Below are positions 7,145 through 16,878 of a stretch of DNA of 19,789 bases, one piece after another. This DNA is from a bacterium (GTDB lineage Bacteria; KSB1; UBA2214). The notes under the pieces were generated by a model. The model did no database searches, was not told the origin of the DNA, and saw only the letters and a list, made by a program, of their open reading frames with translations. The stretch is taken from the NCBI GenBank assembly GCA_029560815.1, contig JAKQKF010000109.1, positions 1 through 19,789 of the forward strand, in the 5' to 3' direction. Both the position numbers and the translations under genes were made by a program. Within the stretch, counting starts at the first letter, position 1. Every line of letters begins with the position of its first letter.

Positions 7145-8361
7145 CCGGCGGCCGCACGCCCCGCCAAAGCTCCCGTACTGAAGGCGAATTGCAGATTGTA
7201 TCCACCGCAGGGTCCGATCACATCCAGAACCTCGCCGGCCAGGAAGAGAGCGTCCATCCGTCGCGAAGCCAGGGTCCGGGCGTCAACCTCACTGACCGGA
7301 ATTCCACCCGCAGAAACCTGGGCGACTTCAAAACCGCGCGTCCCCTTGACCTGAACACGGGTATCGCACAGGGAACGCCAGATCTCCGCTTTTTCCCGAT
7401 CGCCGAGCACGCTCATCGTCGCCTCCGCCGCCAGACCGCAGCTCTGGACGATGTAATGGGCCACCTTGGGCGGCACCAAACCGGAGAGGAGCACCCCGAC
7501 CGGCCAATCCGATCCCGCAAAACGCTGCAGCAGCTCCTGCATGAGCGGCTCCGCGCCGGCGATGAAATTGACCGAGAGTTCAAGATTCCCCCCCTCCGGC
7601 CCGCCGACAAAATGGCTGAGATCCATCGCGGCCGGTCCGTTCACCCCCCACTGTGAAAAAATCACGTTGCCCGCGCTCTGCCCCACCAATACTCTCCCCC
7701 GCCAGAGCTGAAGGCCGGCATCCATCCGCACTCCTTGCAGTTTGTGCAGCCGGCGCATGTCGGCCGCAATCGGCGCCAGCCCCGGCCGGGCGGCTATAAC
7801 CGTATGGCCGAGACGCTCCAGCTGCGGAAAAAGCTCTCCCCGAGCACCCAGCTTCGGCTGCGCCTGCCCCCCCGAAGCCACGATCACGCGATCGAAGCGG
7901 TACTCCTCCCGCCCGGCCACCATCCAGCCGCCTTCCACGGGCACAAAAGTGCGCACCGGTTCACCGAGATGCACGTCGACGCCCGCAAGCTCCAGCGCGG
8001 CCGAAAAGGCCGCGACTACGGCCGCTGCAGAGCCCGAACGTGGATAACACCAGCCATCTTCCATGACCAGGAGCGGTACCGCAATGCTCTCCAGAAAGGC
8101 GACGAGTTCCGCATGGCCAAAACCCGCCAGCACTTGCTCGATAAAAGGGGTGCTGGCGCACACGTAACGGAACGGGTCAATCCGGCTGTTGGTGATATTG
8201 CAGCGCCCGTTGCCCGTGACCGACAGCTTGCGTCCCACCATCCGGTTGGAATCAAATAATACCACCCTGCCGCCGGATCTTGCCGCCTGCAGGGCGGCCA
8301 TCATACCGGCCGGCCCGGCCCCGACTATTCCGATCAGAGGAGCCTTTTCATTCATGCTCAT
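7141..8361 (-). CDS. FAD-dependent oxidoreductase, BaiN/HI0933 family
   Basis: A 406-residue flavoprotein. The dinucleotide-binding GIVGAGPAGMMAA (11-23) and the family motif GRKLSVTGNGRCNITN are at the N-terminus. VIVASGGQAQPKLGARG lies in the middle. The C-terminal FLAGEVLDVIGPCGGYNLQ is the second FAD-contact motif that defines the HI0933/YhiN/BaiN group. Members are annotated as NAD(P)/FAD-dependent oxidoreductases; one gut homologue acts on bile-acid intermediates, but the substrate of most is unknown and none can be named here. ATG at 8361 or 8355 is possible; both overlap the upstream ribbon-helix-helix gene, implying translational coupling. Its stop overlaps the convergent acetyltransferase stop. 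Confidence 0.92.
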   Translation of the reverse strand: MSMNEKAPLIGIVGAGPAGMMAALQAARSGGRVVLFDSNRMVGRKLSVTGNGRCNITNSRIDPFRYVCASTPFIEQVLAGFGHAELVAFLESIAVPLLVMEDGWCYPRSGSAAAVVAAFSAALELAGVDVHLGEPVRTFVPVEGGWMVAGREEYRFDRVIVASGGQAQPKLGARGELFPQLERLGHTVIAARPGLAPIAADMRRLHKLQGVRMDAGLQLWRGRVLVGQSAGNVIFSQWGVNGPAAMDLSHFVGGPEGGNLELSVNFIAGAEPLMQELLQRFAGSDWPVGVLLSGLVPPKVAHYIVQSCGLAAEATMSVLGDREKAEIWRSLCDTRVQVKGTRGFEVAQVSAGGIPVSEVDARTLASRRMDALFLAGEVLDVIGPCGGYNLQFAFSTGALAGRAAAG

Positions 8362-8563
8362 TCTCGCTCTCGCTTTCCGGCACACCCTGAGCCCCTTCTT
8401 CTGCAGAGGGCAGGGGAAGGCCCTTTCTGCGCTGCCGTATCGCCTCCCGCAGAATCCACTCGATCTGTCCGTTCAGACTGCGCAGCTCGGCGTCCGCCCA
8501 GCGCTGCAGCTCCGCCCAGAGAAGCGGATCGATGCGCAGTAAAATTGACTTCTTTTCCGCCAT
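8348..8563 (-). CDS. Small ribbon-helix-helix (Arc-like) DNA-binding protein
   Basis: A 71-residue protein. Residues 3-50 (EKKSILLRID, then PLLWAELQRWADAELRSLNGQIEWILREAI) have the beta-strand / helix / helix pattern of Arc/MetJ/CopG-type dimeric DNA-binding proteins. The alternating ILLRI strand would lie in the major groove, and LNGQIEWILREAI is helix 2. The C-terminal tail is acidic and low-complexity. It lies 12 bases after the SPFH gene stop (AGGA in the gap) and overlaps the flavoprotein start. A partner toxin is not evident, so a transcriptional regulator of this operon is more likely than an antitoxin. The tandem repeat at 9480-9497 is a candidate target. Confidence 0.8.
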   Translation of the reverse strand: MAEKKSILLRIDPLLWAELQRWADAELRSLNGQIEWILREAIRQRRKGLPLPSAEEGAQGVPESESENEHE

Positions 8564-8575
8564 TCCTGTCCGATC

Positions 8576-9457
8576 CTAATAAAGCGAGCCGGTATTCAGC
8601 ACGGGCATCACCGCCCGCTCACCGCACAGCACCACCATCAAATTGCTGACCATGCTCGCCTTGCGCTCCTCATCCAGCTCGAGCACCCCCTCTTCATTCA
8701 GACGGGCCAGGGCCATTTGCACCATCCCTACCGCTCCGTCAACGATCTTTTGCCGCGCAGCAATGATCGCTTCCGCCTGCTGCCGCTGCAGCATCGCCGA
8801 AGCGATCTCCTGAGCATAGGCCAAATGGTTGAGACGCGCCTCGTCCACAATCACACCCGCGCGCTCCACCCGCGCCTGGATCTCCTTGCCCAGGCCGTCG
8901 GAGATCTCATCGAGCGAAGCGCGCAGACTCACCTCCCCGGGTTCATGGGCGTCATAGGGATACTGGGTGGCCAGATGACGCACGGCGGATTCCGATTGCA
9001 TGCGTACATACTCTTCATAATGCTGAACCTCGAAAAGAGCCTGCGCCGTGTCGTTCACCCTCCAGACCACGATCACGGAGATCTCGATGGGATTGCCGCG
9101 ATTGTCGTTGACCTTGAGAATCTCACCATCGAAATTGCGTACTCGCAGCGAGATGTACTTGCGGCGGTAGAGAGGATTGGTATAGCGGAATCCGCTCGTC
9201 TTCTCCGTCCCCATATACTTGCCCAGCAGCAGCAGGACGGCCGCCTCGTTAGGTTCGAGTGTGAAGAATCCGTGAATCATGAAAAACTCCAGCGCAAGTA
9301 GAAGAGACCAGAGCACAAATCCGACTGGTGAACCGCCATGGCTGGAAATGGACTGCACACTCAGGACACAAGCGTAGACCGTGGCAATGATGGCCGCGAT
9401 GAGGAGCGGCAGGACGACCCAGCCGTTCAGTTGAACCGTCTTTTTCTCACGAAACAT
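8576..9457 (-). CDS. SPFH/Band-7 domain membrane protein
   Basis: A 293-residue protein with two hydrophobic segments near the N-terminus (about 12-34 and 44-66). An SPFH (stomatin/prohibitin/flotillin/HflK) domain follows at about 68-235: [49 protein letters not shown], and the [33 protein letters not shown] helix region. The Ala/Glu/Gln-rich helix is the usual oligomerising coiled coil. Such proteins form membrane rings or microdomain scaffolds. The two-segment N-terminal anchor and the short C-terminal tail (ending NTGSLY) mark the SPFH subgroup often found with small ribbon-helix-helix genes; that link is from memory. GGAGG precedes the ATG. It is the first gene of a three-gene operon. 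Confidence 0.9.
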   Translation of the reverse strand: MFREKKTVQLNGWVVLPLLIAAIIATVYACVLSVQSISSHGGSPVGFVLWSLLLALEFFMIHGFFTLEPNEAAVLLLLGKYMGTEKTSGFRYTNPLYRRKYISLRVRNFDGEILKVNDNRGNPIEISVIVVWRVNDTAQALFEVQHYEEYVRMQSESAVRHLATQYPYDAHEPGEVSLRASLDEISDGLGKEIQARVERAGVIVDEARLNHLAYAQEIASAMLQRQQAEAIIAARQKIVDGAVGMVQMALARLNEEGVLELDEERKASMVSNLMVVLCGERAVMPVLNTGSLY

Positions 9458-9479
9458 GGCATCCTCCGTAATATTTTTA

Positions 9480-9497
9480 TGATATCATTTTGATATC
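9480..9497. promoter_or_regulatory. Tandem TGATATC repeat, candidate operator
   Basis: TGATATC occurs at 9480-9486 and again at 9491-9497, exactly 11 bases apart. It lies between the predicted -10 region and the start codon of the SPFH operon. Phasing of about one helical turn suits paired ribbon-helix-helix dimers. A flanking inverted repeat TATCT/AGATA (9494-9498, 9505-9509) reaches to the -35. Binding is inferred, not shown. Confidence 0.4.
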
Positions 9498-9514
9498 TAT
9501 TACAAGATAGTCAA
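9487..9514 (-). promoter_or_regulatory. Promoter of the SPFH operon
   Basis: On the minus strand, TTGACT (-35, 9509-9514) is followed after 16 bases by CAAAAT (9487-9492), a fair -10. It lies in a sharply AT-rich segment 30 to 57 bases before the SPFH start codon. Confidence 0.45.
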
Positions 9515-9559
9515 TTCCCGGGCTGGAAGCAAGCACTTTCTTTGCGATGCTCCTGTCAC

Positions 9560-9578
9560 CGCTCTCCGGCGGGGAGCG
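9560..9578. other. GC-rich hairpin in the intergenic region
   Basis: CGCTCTCC and GGGGAGCG can pair (8 bp, one G-T) around a 3-base loop. No T run follows on either strand, so it is not a normal terminator. It lies between two divergent promoters; its role is unknown. Confidence 0.3.
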
Positions 9579-9611
9579 AAAGCCCTCTCTGCGGAAAATT
9601 GTTTAAAATAC

Positions 9612-9640
9612 TTGCATTTTGCCAACATTTGCAATAAATT
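9612..9640 (+). promoter_or_regulatory. Promoter of the cold-shock gene
   Basis: TTGCAT (9612-9617) and TAAATT (9635-9640) are 17 bases apart. An overlapping alternative is TTGCCA (9619-9624) with TATGAG (9641-9646) at 16 bases. Either places the transcript start near 9648-9653, about 165 bases before the start codon. Confidence 0.45.
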
Positions 9641-9647
9641 TATGAGT

Positions 9648-9815
9648 GTTTGATGTACACCGAGCGGTGCCCCCGGTGCCGATCGTGATGAGGAACCTTT
9701 CCGCACCCGCTAGACGCGCTGTAAACACCGACCTGTCCGGGTTCTGTTTACGCTGCACAAGTCGGCCGTTGTGGTGTACGCAGCATGTACACTTTTTTCA
9801 GAAAGGGCTGTAATT
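9648..9815 (+). promoter_or_regulatory. Long structured 5' leader of the cold-shock gene
   Basis: About 165 bases, similar to the 159-base leader known for E. coli cspA. Near its 5' end, TGATGTACA (9651-9659) matches eight of nine bases of the start of the E. coli cold box (UGACGUACAGA). GTACACC (9655-9661) can pair with GGTGTAC (9773-9779). GTAAACA (9721-9727) can pair with TGTTTAC (9745-9751). CCGAC (9728-9732), in the loop of the latter, can instead pair with GTCGG (9761-9765). No convincing reading frame lies in it. Confidence 0.45.
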
Positions 9816-10016
9816 ATGGAACGAGGAACGGTAAAGTGGTTCAATACGTCCAAAGGTTACGGGTTTATCACGCGTGAGTCTGGCGGTGATATCTTTGTCC
9901 ACTTTTCGGGCATCGTTGGTGACGGGTTCCGCTCCCTGAACGGGGGCGATGCCGTCGAATTCGAAGTCGAAGAAACTCAGAAGGGACCGCAAGCGATACA
10001 GGTGACTAAAGTTTGA
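9816..10016 (+). CDS. Cold-shock protein, CspA family
   Basis: A 66-residue single cold-shock domain, a five-stranded OB fold that binds single-stranded RNA and DNA and melts RNA structure. The two RNA-binding motifs are KGYGFI (13-18) and DIFVHF (25-30). GTVKWFN at the N-terminus and QAIQVTKV at the end are typical, and the length is standard. AAAGGG lies eight bases before the ATG at 9816. The upstream in-frame start at 9771 would add residues that do not belong to the family. The long leader suggests post-transcriptional control, as in cspA. A strong hairpin terminator follows. Confidence 0.97.
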   Translation: MERGTVKWFNTSKGYGFITRESGGDIFVHFSGIVGDGFRSLNGGDAVEFEVEETQKGPQAIQVTKV

Positions 10017-10031
10017 TTAATCCATAAAGAG

Positions 10032-10069
10032 AAAAGCCCTGACAATCAAATTGTCAGGGCTTTTTTTTT
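10032..10069. terminator. Bidirectional terminator between csp and pit
   Basis: Arms AGCCCTGACAA and TTGTCAGGGCT close a 5-base loop and are flanked by A and T runs; nine T residues follow on the plus strand. The T run contains two bases of the pit stop codon (TAA, 10068-10070), so pit translation ends inside the terminator of the converging gene. Confidence 0.9.
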
Positions 10070-11099
10070 AGAACGCGGGGTTCAGCAGTCTTATAAGCCA
10101 AAAAGCAAGGGCGGCCGTCAGGGCCGAGAAGGGAATGGTGACCAGCCAGGAGATGACGATGCGCATTGCAACCCCCCATTTGATGCTCGAGGCGTGGGTG
10201 GTCGAGCCCACCCCGACGATGGCTCCGGCAATGGTATGAGTGGTTGAAACGGGAATGCCCCAATGGGTGGCGAAAAAAATCGTAATGGCGCCCGAAGTCT
10301 CGGCGCAGAACCCGTGCACCGGCTTGAGCTTGGTCAGCTTCATCCCCATGGTCTTGACGATGCGCCATCCCCCCATCGCTGTTCCCAAAGCCATGGCGGC
10401 GTGGCAGCTCAGAATGATCCAGGCAGTGCGCGAATCCAGCAGGGAGAGCTGGGTGTCCACGTCGAGGGCCCCGGCGGCCACGAGCAGTGCGACGATGAGC
10501 CCCATGGTCTTCTGGGCATCGTTGCCGCCGTGGCCGAGGGAATAGAGTGCGGCCGAAACCAGCTGCCCCTTGCGGAAAAGCTTGTCGACGTCGTAAGGCC
10601 GCCACCGGCGAAAGAGCCAGTAGACCGCGATCATGATCACAAAACCGAGAACCAGGCCGATGAGAGGCGAGAGCGGGATGAACTGAACGGTCGCCCAGAT
10701 CTTGTCCCAGCGGATCACCGCCGTCCCCTGGAAAGCGATGCCGGCCCCGGCGAAGCCGCCGATAAGAGCGTGCGAAGAGCTGGTCGGCAGCCCCAGCCAC
10801 CAGGTGAGCACATCCCAGACAATGGCACCGATGAGCCCGGCCAGAACCACATAAACGAACGCCGGATCACCGGACTGGATGCGGACTATTTTGGAGACCG
10901 TGTCCGCCACCCGGGGCACAAAAATAAACATGGCGATAAAATTAAAAAACGCCGCCCAGATAACAGCGTTGCGCGGTGAGAGTACCCGGGTTGAAACGAC
11001 GGTCGCTATGGAATTGGCCGAATCATGAAAACCGTTGATGGTGTCAAAGATCAGTGCAACCGCCACGGTCAGGATAACGACGATCCAGGTCAGACTCAT
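10068..11099 (-). CDS. pit: Inorganic phosphate transporter, Pit family
   Basis: A 343-residue inner-membrane carrier, the low-affinity, metal-phosphate:proton type. The two family repeats are both present: FDTINGFHDSANSIATVVSTR (first 20 of these residues at 18-37) and LYSLGHGGNDAQKTMG (185-200). The rest is about ten hydrophobic segments, with LPTSSSHALIGG and its second copy IPVSTTHTIAGA marking the inverted-repeat core. The ATG at 11099, preceded by GGAAAG, is chosen over a TTG at 11126 without a ribosome site. It follows the DUF47 gene after 36 bases, the usual pairing of Pit with its DUF47 accessory protein. Its stop lies in the shared terminator. It is the last gene of the phosphate cluster. 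Confidence 0.95.
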   Translation of the reverse strand: MSLTWIVVILTVAVALIFDTINGFHDSANSIATVVSTRVLSPRNAVIWAAFFNFIAMFIFVPRVADTVSKIVRIQSGDPAFVYVVLAGLIGAIVWDVLTWWLGLPTSSSHALIGGFAGAGIAFQGTAVIRWDKIWATVQFIPLSPLIGLVLGFVIMIAVYWLFRRWRPYDVDKLFRKGQLVSAALYSLGHGGNDAQKTMGLIVALLVAAGALDVDTQLSLLDSRTAWIILSCHAAMALGTAMGGWRIVKTMGMKLTKLKPVHGFCAETSGAITIFFATHWGIPVSTTHTIAGAIVGVGSTTHASSIKWGVAMRIVISWLVTIPFSALTAALAFWLIRLLNPAF

Positions 11100-11135
11100 T
11101 TTCTTTCTTTCCGTTAGATCAGCCAAGTGGAGGGG

Positions 11136-11759
11136 TTAGCTCGCAGAAATGACAATACCCTCGATGATGACCGCCACCGTGTCCGCCCGGTCGGTCGACT
11201 TTTCCAGCCGTTCAAAAATATCCTTCCACTTGATGATCAGCACGGCATCCTCTTCCTTGAACAGGCGCTGCAGGGCGGCGCGCAGAACCTGATCCCCTTC
11301 ATGCTCCAGATGATGGATGGTCATGCATCTTTTGTTAATGCTCTCCTGGTTCTTCAGATCGCGCAGTTCTATCACCGCCTGGAGGATCTCCTCCGAACAT
11401 CGTAAAAGTATCTCCCCCATGGCGATCGCCTCCTCACGCATGATGCGGATGTCATACAGACCCATGCGGATCACCGCGGCGTCGATGCAGTCCAGCACAT
11501 CATCCATGTTCTTGATCAGGCGCAGAATATCCGGTCGGTCGATCGGGGTAATGAAGGTGCGGTTCAGGGCATCGATGCAGCGATGGGTGATATCATCGGC
11601 CTCGTGCTCCCAGTTCTTGATCGCCTGGATCCCCACCTGGGTATCCACCTCACTGCGCGTCAGGCGCAGCAGCTCCTGGCTGGCCGCCTGCACAATCCTG
11701 GCATGGTCGGCAAAATTGTCAAAGAAGGCATACTCTTTCGGCAACAGGCTCTTGAACAT
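11136..11759 (-). CDS. DUF47 / PhoU-like accessory protein of Pit
   Basis: A 207-residue soluble all-helical protein of the DUF47 (TIGR00153) family, related to PhoU. Characteristic pieces are MFKSLLPKEYAFFDNFADHA, NWEHEADDITHRCIDALNRTF, ITPIDRPDILRLIKNMDDVLD, and near the end FERLEKSTDRADTVAVIIEGIV. The repeated E-x3-D motifs (HEADD, LEKSTDRAD) are the metal-binding positions seen in PhoU-type bundles. Such proteins sit next to Pit transporters in many bacteria and modulate phosphate uptake. The ATG at 11759 has GGAGAG upstream. An ATG at 11780 would overlap that site. It lies 57 bases downstream of the acyltransferase gene, with no clear terminator between. Confidence 0.92.
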   Translation of the reverse strand: MFKSLLPKEYAFFDNFADHARIVQAASQELLRLTRSEVDTQVGIQAIKNWEHEADDITHRCIDALNRTFITPIDRPDILRLIKNMDDVLDCIDAAVIRMGLYDIRIMREEAIAMGEILLRCSEEILQAVIELRDLKNQESINKRCMTIHHLEHEGDQVLRAALQRLFKEEDAVLIIKWKDIFERLEKSTDRADTVAVIIEGIVISAS

Positions 11760-11816
11760 CTTATTCTCTCCGAATAACATCCGGTGCTGGAGACCGCGGC
11801 GGCGCCGCAGCCCTGG

Positions 11817-12536
11817 TCATGGATACTCGATCAGGCTCTCAATGCGGTCATGAACAAGATCGCTCAACTTTTGCAGTTCATACTCCTTGAACTGTTCATA
11901 GGGGATGGGATCGCCCACCTTCATCTTGAGTGGACCCGGCCTGACGATCCAGCCATCTCTGGGTTTGAAACTGAAAAGACCGGAGAGGCCGATGGGGACG
12001 ATATCCACCCCGGCGATCTGGGCCAGACGAAAGGGCAGCTTTTTGAAACTGCCCAACCGGCCTGAACGTGTGCGCGTACCCTCCGGCATGATGATAATCG
12101 ATTTGCCCCCGCGGATCTGGCTGGCAGCCTTCTCGAGGCTGCTCCACGAGGAATGGATGCTCGAACGTTCGATCGGGATATTACCAATGCTGCGCACAAA
12201 CCAGCCGATCAGGGGCCAGTTGAAATGTTCCGCCGCCTCGACACCCCGGGCATAGTTGGGTATAATCCCGCCGACCAGGGGGATATCAAATAGACTGACA
12301 TGATTGGGCATGAAAAGATAGGTTTTTTGCGGATCCAGCTTCTCCACCCCCTCGGCAGTAACCCGACCGCCGAAGACGCGAATGATCAGCCGCAGCAGGG
12401 CCCGCCCCGGCCGGTTATAAATGCGCACCGGCAGCAGGATGGCCATGATGATGATCATCAGCAACGCCGGCACGGCGATCGCCAAGCCGAAAATCCAGAT
12501 GAATACCGAAGAAATTATTTCCATTGTGCGCTTCAT
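11817..12536 (-). CDS. plsC: 1-acyl-sn-glycerol-3-phosphate acyltransferase (PlsC type)
   Basis: A 239-residue inner-membrane lysophospholipid acyltransferase, which makes phosphatidic acid from lysophosphatidic acid. The N-terminal hydrophobic stretch (about 7-37) is the membrane anchor. Motif I is NHVSLFD (catalytic H79 and D84), motif II is GNIPIER, motif III is PEGTRTRSG (151-159), and a later IVPIGLSG matches motif IV. GTG at 12566, with its own GGAG, is an alternative start adding ten polar residues. PlsC-like proteins vary in acceptor, so another lysophospholipid or ornithine lipid cannot be excluded. Its position between pstB and the DUF47-pit pair is unusual and suggests shared control with phosphate uptake. 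Confidence 0.9.
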   Translation of the reverse strand: MKRTMEIISSVFIWIFGLAIAVPALLMIIIMAILLPVRIYNRPGRALLRLIIRVFGGRVTAEGVEKLDPQKTYLFMPNHVSLFDIPLVGGIIPNYARGVEAAEHFNWPLIGWFVRSIGNIPIERSSIHSSWSSLEKAASQIRGGKSIIIMPEGTRTRSGRLGSFKKLPFRLAQIAGVDIVPIGLSGLFSFKPRDGWIVRPGPLKMKVGDPIPYEQFKEYELQKLSDLVHDRIESLIEYP

Positions 12537-12608
12537 CGACCAACCATCCTCGCTCTCTGATCCCACTCTCCTCTCCTGCCAGTGCTGCCGCCAAAACGGG
12601 AAAGACGA

Positions 12609-13378
<770 letters not shown>

Positions 13379-13382
<4 letters not shown>

Positions 13383-14136
13383 CCGAAAATCCCGTTGACG
13401 TAATCGTAGGTTTTCTGCTGCGCCGGTTTGTTGGAAAAGATGACCTCCGAGCGGTCCACCTCGATGATCTTGCCCTCGAAGAGGAACATCGTGCGGTCGG
13501 CGAGGCGGCGGGCCTGTTGAACCAGATTGGTGACCAGGATGATGGTCATCTGCTGCCGCAGCGTTTTCAGCACCTCCTCGATGCGCATCGTCGAGACCGG
13601 ATCGATGGCGATGGAAAACTCATCGAGACAGAGGATCTCCGGCTGGTGGGAGAGTGCGCGCGCGATGGTCAACCGCTGCTGCTGCCCGCCCGAAAGGTTG
13701 GTCCCCAGAGTATGCAGACGGTCTTTCACCTCATCCCACAGCGCCGCCTGGCGCAGGCACTGCTCGACGGTGGCATCGATCTCCCCCTTTTGCCGCATGC
13801 CGCCCATGCGCGGAGCGAAGGCGACATTGTCATAGATCGTCATGGGCAGGCCGACCGGCAGCGGGGCGACCATGCCGATCTTGCGCCGCAGTTCATAGAC
13901 ATTTCTGACCTTGCCAACCTCCTGGCCGTCAACGGTGATCGAACCGCTGTAGCGGGTGCCCGGGGTGAACTCGAGTGTGCGATTGATCGCGCGTAGCAGG
14001 CTGGTCTTTCCCGATTGCGCCGGCCCGATGATGCCGAAAATCTCGTTGGGAAAAATAGTGAACGAGATTCCTTTCAGGGCTTCGTGCTGCCTGTAGAAAA
14101 GATGCAGGTCCCGCACCTCTATTTTTACCGGCTGAT

Positions 14137-14143
<7 letters not shown>
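13379..14143 (-). CDS. pstB: Phosphate ABC transporter ATPase, PstB(a)
   Basis: A 254-residue second PstB. Walker A is GPAQSGKTS (40-48), the signature is an intact LSGGQQQR (150-157), and Walker B keeps D174 and E175. The Q-loop Gln is replaced by Pro (P94, MVAPLPVG), the switch His by Asn (N206, VTNLVQQA), and the usual DEPCSALD is DEFSIAID. The C-terminus YDYVNGIFG is PstB-like. Its start overlaps the end of pstA by seven bases, with GGAAGAAG upstream; a longer reading to 14302 only runs through pstA in another frame. The losses are complementary to those in PstB(b), which points to a functional pair rather than decay. Confidence 0.93.
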
Positions 14144-15021
<878 letters not shown>

Positions 15022-15036
15022 GTTCCGCTTCCGCCG

Positions 15037-15933
15037 CTATTTCTTGCCAATCCCGCGTACAATCAAATCTGCGGTGATATTGATGACAAAGGTTATGGTG
15101 AATAGAAGGATGCCGATAATGAAGAGCACCTGGTAGTGCTCCGAATGGACCGGGGCCTCGCCCAGCTCCGCGGCGATGGTGGCCGTCAGAGTGCGCACCG
15201 GTTCGAGCACACCACGCGGGATTCGAATGGAATGGCCGGTGGCCATCAGCACCGCCATGGTCTCACCCACCGCGCGGCCAATGCCAAGCAGCACCGCAGC
15301 CAGAAGGCCGTTGCGCGCAGCCGGCAGCAGCACCCGGAAAACCATCTGCCAGCGGGTGCATCCCAGAGCCAGAGCCGCCTCACGATAGGAATCGGGGACC
15401 GCCTTGAGGGCATCCTCGCCGATAGAGACGATGATCGGCACACTCATCAGCGCCAGGATGATAGCGCCGTTGAGCATATTGAGGCCGAGCGGGGCATTGA
15501 AGAGCTGGACGATCAGTGAGTTCATGATGGTCAGACCGATGAAACCCCATACCACAGAGGGTATCGCGGCGAGAAGCTCGATGACGATCTTGAGCCCCTC
15601 CTTGAGCCGGGGAGGACAGAACTCGGAGATGAAGACAGCCGCCCCCAATCCGAAGGGGACGGCGATGAACATCGATAGAAAGGAGACACTGAAAGTACCG
15701 GTTATCAGGGCCAGAGCGCCATAGCGCACATGGGTGCGCGAGGTGGGATACCATTCGATACTGCTGAAAAATTCGCCGGCCTTGAATCCGTTGAAGAAAT
15801 ATTCAGCCCCCTCGCGAAAGACAAATATAAAGATGGCAAAAACAAAAAAAATGGCACTGACACCGCAGAGCCAGATAAATCGCTCGATGAGCCACTCCTT
15901 CAACGGTTCCAGATGGCGGCGGCTGGAGGTCAT
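15037..15933 (-). CDS. pstC: Phosphate ABC transporter permease PstC
   Basis: A 298-residue inner-membrane permease subunit. Its first membrane span is about 17-40, after a short basic N-terminus. Core segments are VPFGLGAAVFISEFCPPRLKE (first 20 cited at about 107-126), LAAIPSVVWGFIGL and ALMSVPIIVSIGEDAL. The ATPase-coupling loop is EDALKAVPDSYREAALALGC. The ATG at 15933 forms an ATGA overlap with the TGA of pstS, so the two are translationally coupled. A longer reading to 16038 only runs inside pstS. Length and motif order match the family. Confidence 0.95.
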   Translation of the reverse strand: MTSSRRHLEPLKEWLIERFIWLCGVSAIFFVFAIFIFVFREGAEYFFNGFKAGEFFSSIEWYPTSRTHVRYGALALITGTFSVSFLSMFIAVPFGLGAAVFISEFCPPRLKEGLKIVIELLAAIPSVVWGFIGLTIMNSLIVQLFNAPLGLNMLNGAIILALMSVPIIVSIGEDALKAVPDSYREAALALGCTRWQMVFRVLLPAARNGLLAAVLLGIGRAVGETMAVLMATGHSIRIPRGVLEPVRTLTATIAAELGEAPVHSEHYQVLFIIGILLFTITFVINITADLIVRGIGKK

Positions 15934-16874
15934 GGCCGCTGCTCCTGCGTTTCCGCCGGTGCGGCGCTCCCCAATCTGGAAAGCGAAACATAGCCTGAAC
16001 GAACGACCATATCCTGCCCCACAGGGGAGTCGATCCAATCCAGGTAAGCCTTAATCTCTCCTTCCGGCTCGCCCAGCGTATACATGAAAAGAGGCCGGGC
16101 AACGGGATAACTGCCTTTCTGGGTATTCTGCACCGTAGGTGCATAGGCGGTCTCGCCGGCACTCCGGGCGATGCTCAGCATGCGCACCCGGTCGGTTGCA
16201 TAACCCATGCCGCTGTAGCCGATAGCTCCGGGTGTCCGCGCCACCAGCTCAACCACATCCTTGGAACCGTGCATGTCAATGGTACCGAGACGAAAGTCCC
16301 GCGTCTTGCCGAGAACGGCTTCACGAAAATATTCATAGGTGCCGGAATTGGACTGGCGGCTGACGATGATGATCTCATCGCGCTCCTCGTCGGGTGGCTT
16401 AACGCCGAGATCACTCCAGCGCACGCTCCTCCCGTTTTCGCCATAGATCTCGGCGAGCTGCTCGAGCGTGATCTCGTGCAGGGGATTTTTCAGGTTGACA
16501 AAAATCGCCAGGGCATCGTAGCCGACCAGATGCTCGACCGGATCCCTGCCGGTATTCTCCCGGGCCCTCTCCCGTTCGGCCGGTGTCATCTCCCGGCTGC
16601 AGTTGGCGATATCCGCAGTGCCGTTGATCAGGGAGGCGATGCCGGTGCCGGAGCCGCCGCCCGAGACCTCCACCGAAACCGATGGATTGATCCGCACATA
16701 CTCTTCTGCCCAGGCCTGCGCGAGATTGACCATGGTATCGGAGCCGCTGTTCTGAATGACCTTCTTCTCCCCGGCGCCTTCCTGGCCGGGTTGGCGGCCG
16801 CGCAGACATCCCGCGATGAGTAAAAGCGCCAACAGCAGCGACAGGCTTTGGTATGGATTTTTTTTCTTCATCAT
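15930..16874 (-). CDS. pstS: Phosphate-binding lipoprotein PstS
   Basis: A 314-residue substrate-binding protein of the high-affinity phosphate importer. Residues 1-22 are a lipoprotein signal peptide (MMKKK, LSLLLALLLI) with lipobox LIAGC and acylated C23. The phosphate-binding loops are SGSDTM (43-48), SGGGSGTGI (71-79) and RQSNSGTYEYF (173-183); GAIGYSGMGYA (216-226) is the second-lobe strand and loop. This is the PstS-like (PBP-like 2) family. ATG at 16874 or 16871 fits the signal peptide. There is no strong ribosome site, but the start is four bases after the stop of the phoU fusion gene, so coupling is likely. Lipid anchoring fits either inner- or outer-membrane placement. Confidence 0.95.
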   Translation of the reverse strand: MMKKKNPYQSLSLLLALLLIAGCLRGRQPGQEGAGEKKVIQNSGSDTMVNLAQAWAEEYVRINPSVSVEVSGGGSGTGIASLINGTADIANCSREMTPAERERARENTGRDPVEHLVGYDALAIFVNLKNPLHEITLEQLAEIYGENGRSVRWSDLGVKPPDEERDEIIIVSRQSNSGTYEYFREAVLGKTRDFRLGTIDMHGSKDVVELVARTPGAIGYSGMGYATDRVRMLSIARSAGETAYAPTVQNTQKGSYPVARPLFMYTLGEPEGEIKAYLDWIDSPVGQDMVVRSGYVSLSRLGSAAPAETQEQRP

Positions 16875-16878
16875 CAGA

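Noticed and set aside
10054..10800. 248-codon minus-strand reading frame overlapping pit
   Set aside because: A shifted frame on the same strand as the Pit gene; Arg/His/Pro-rich with no membrane segments, and it runs through the csp terminator.
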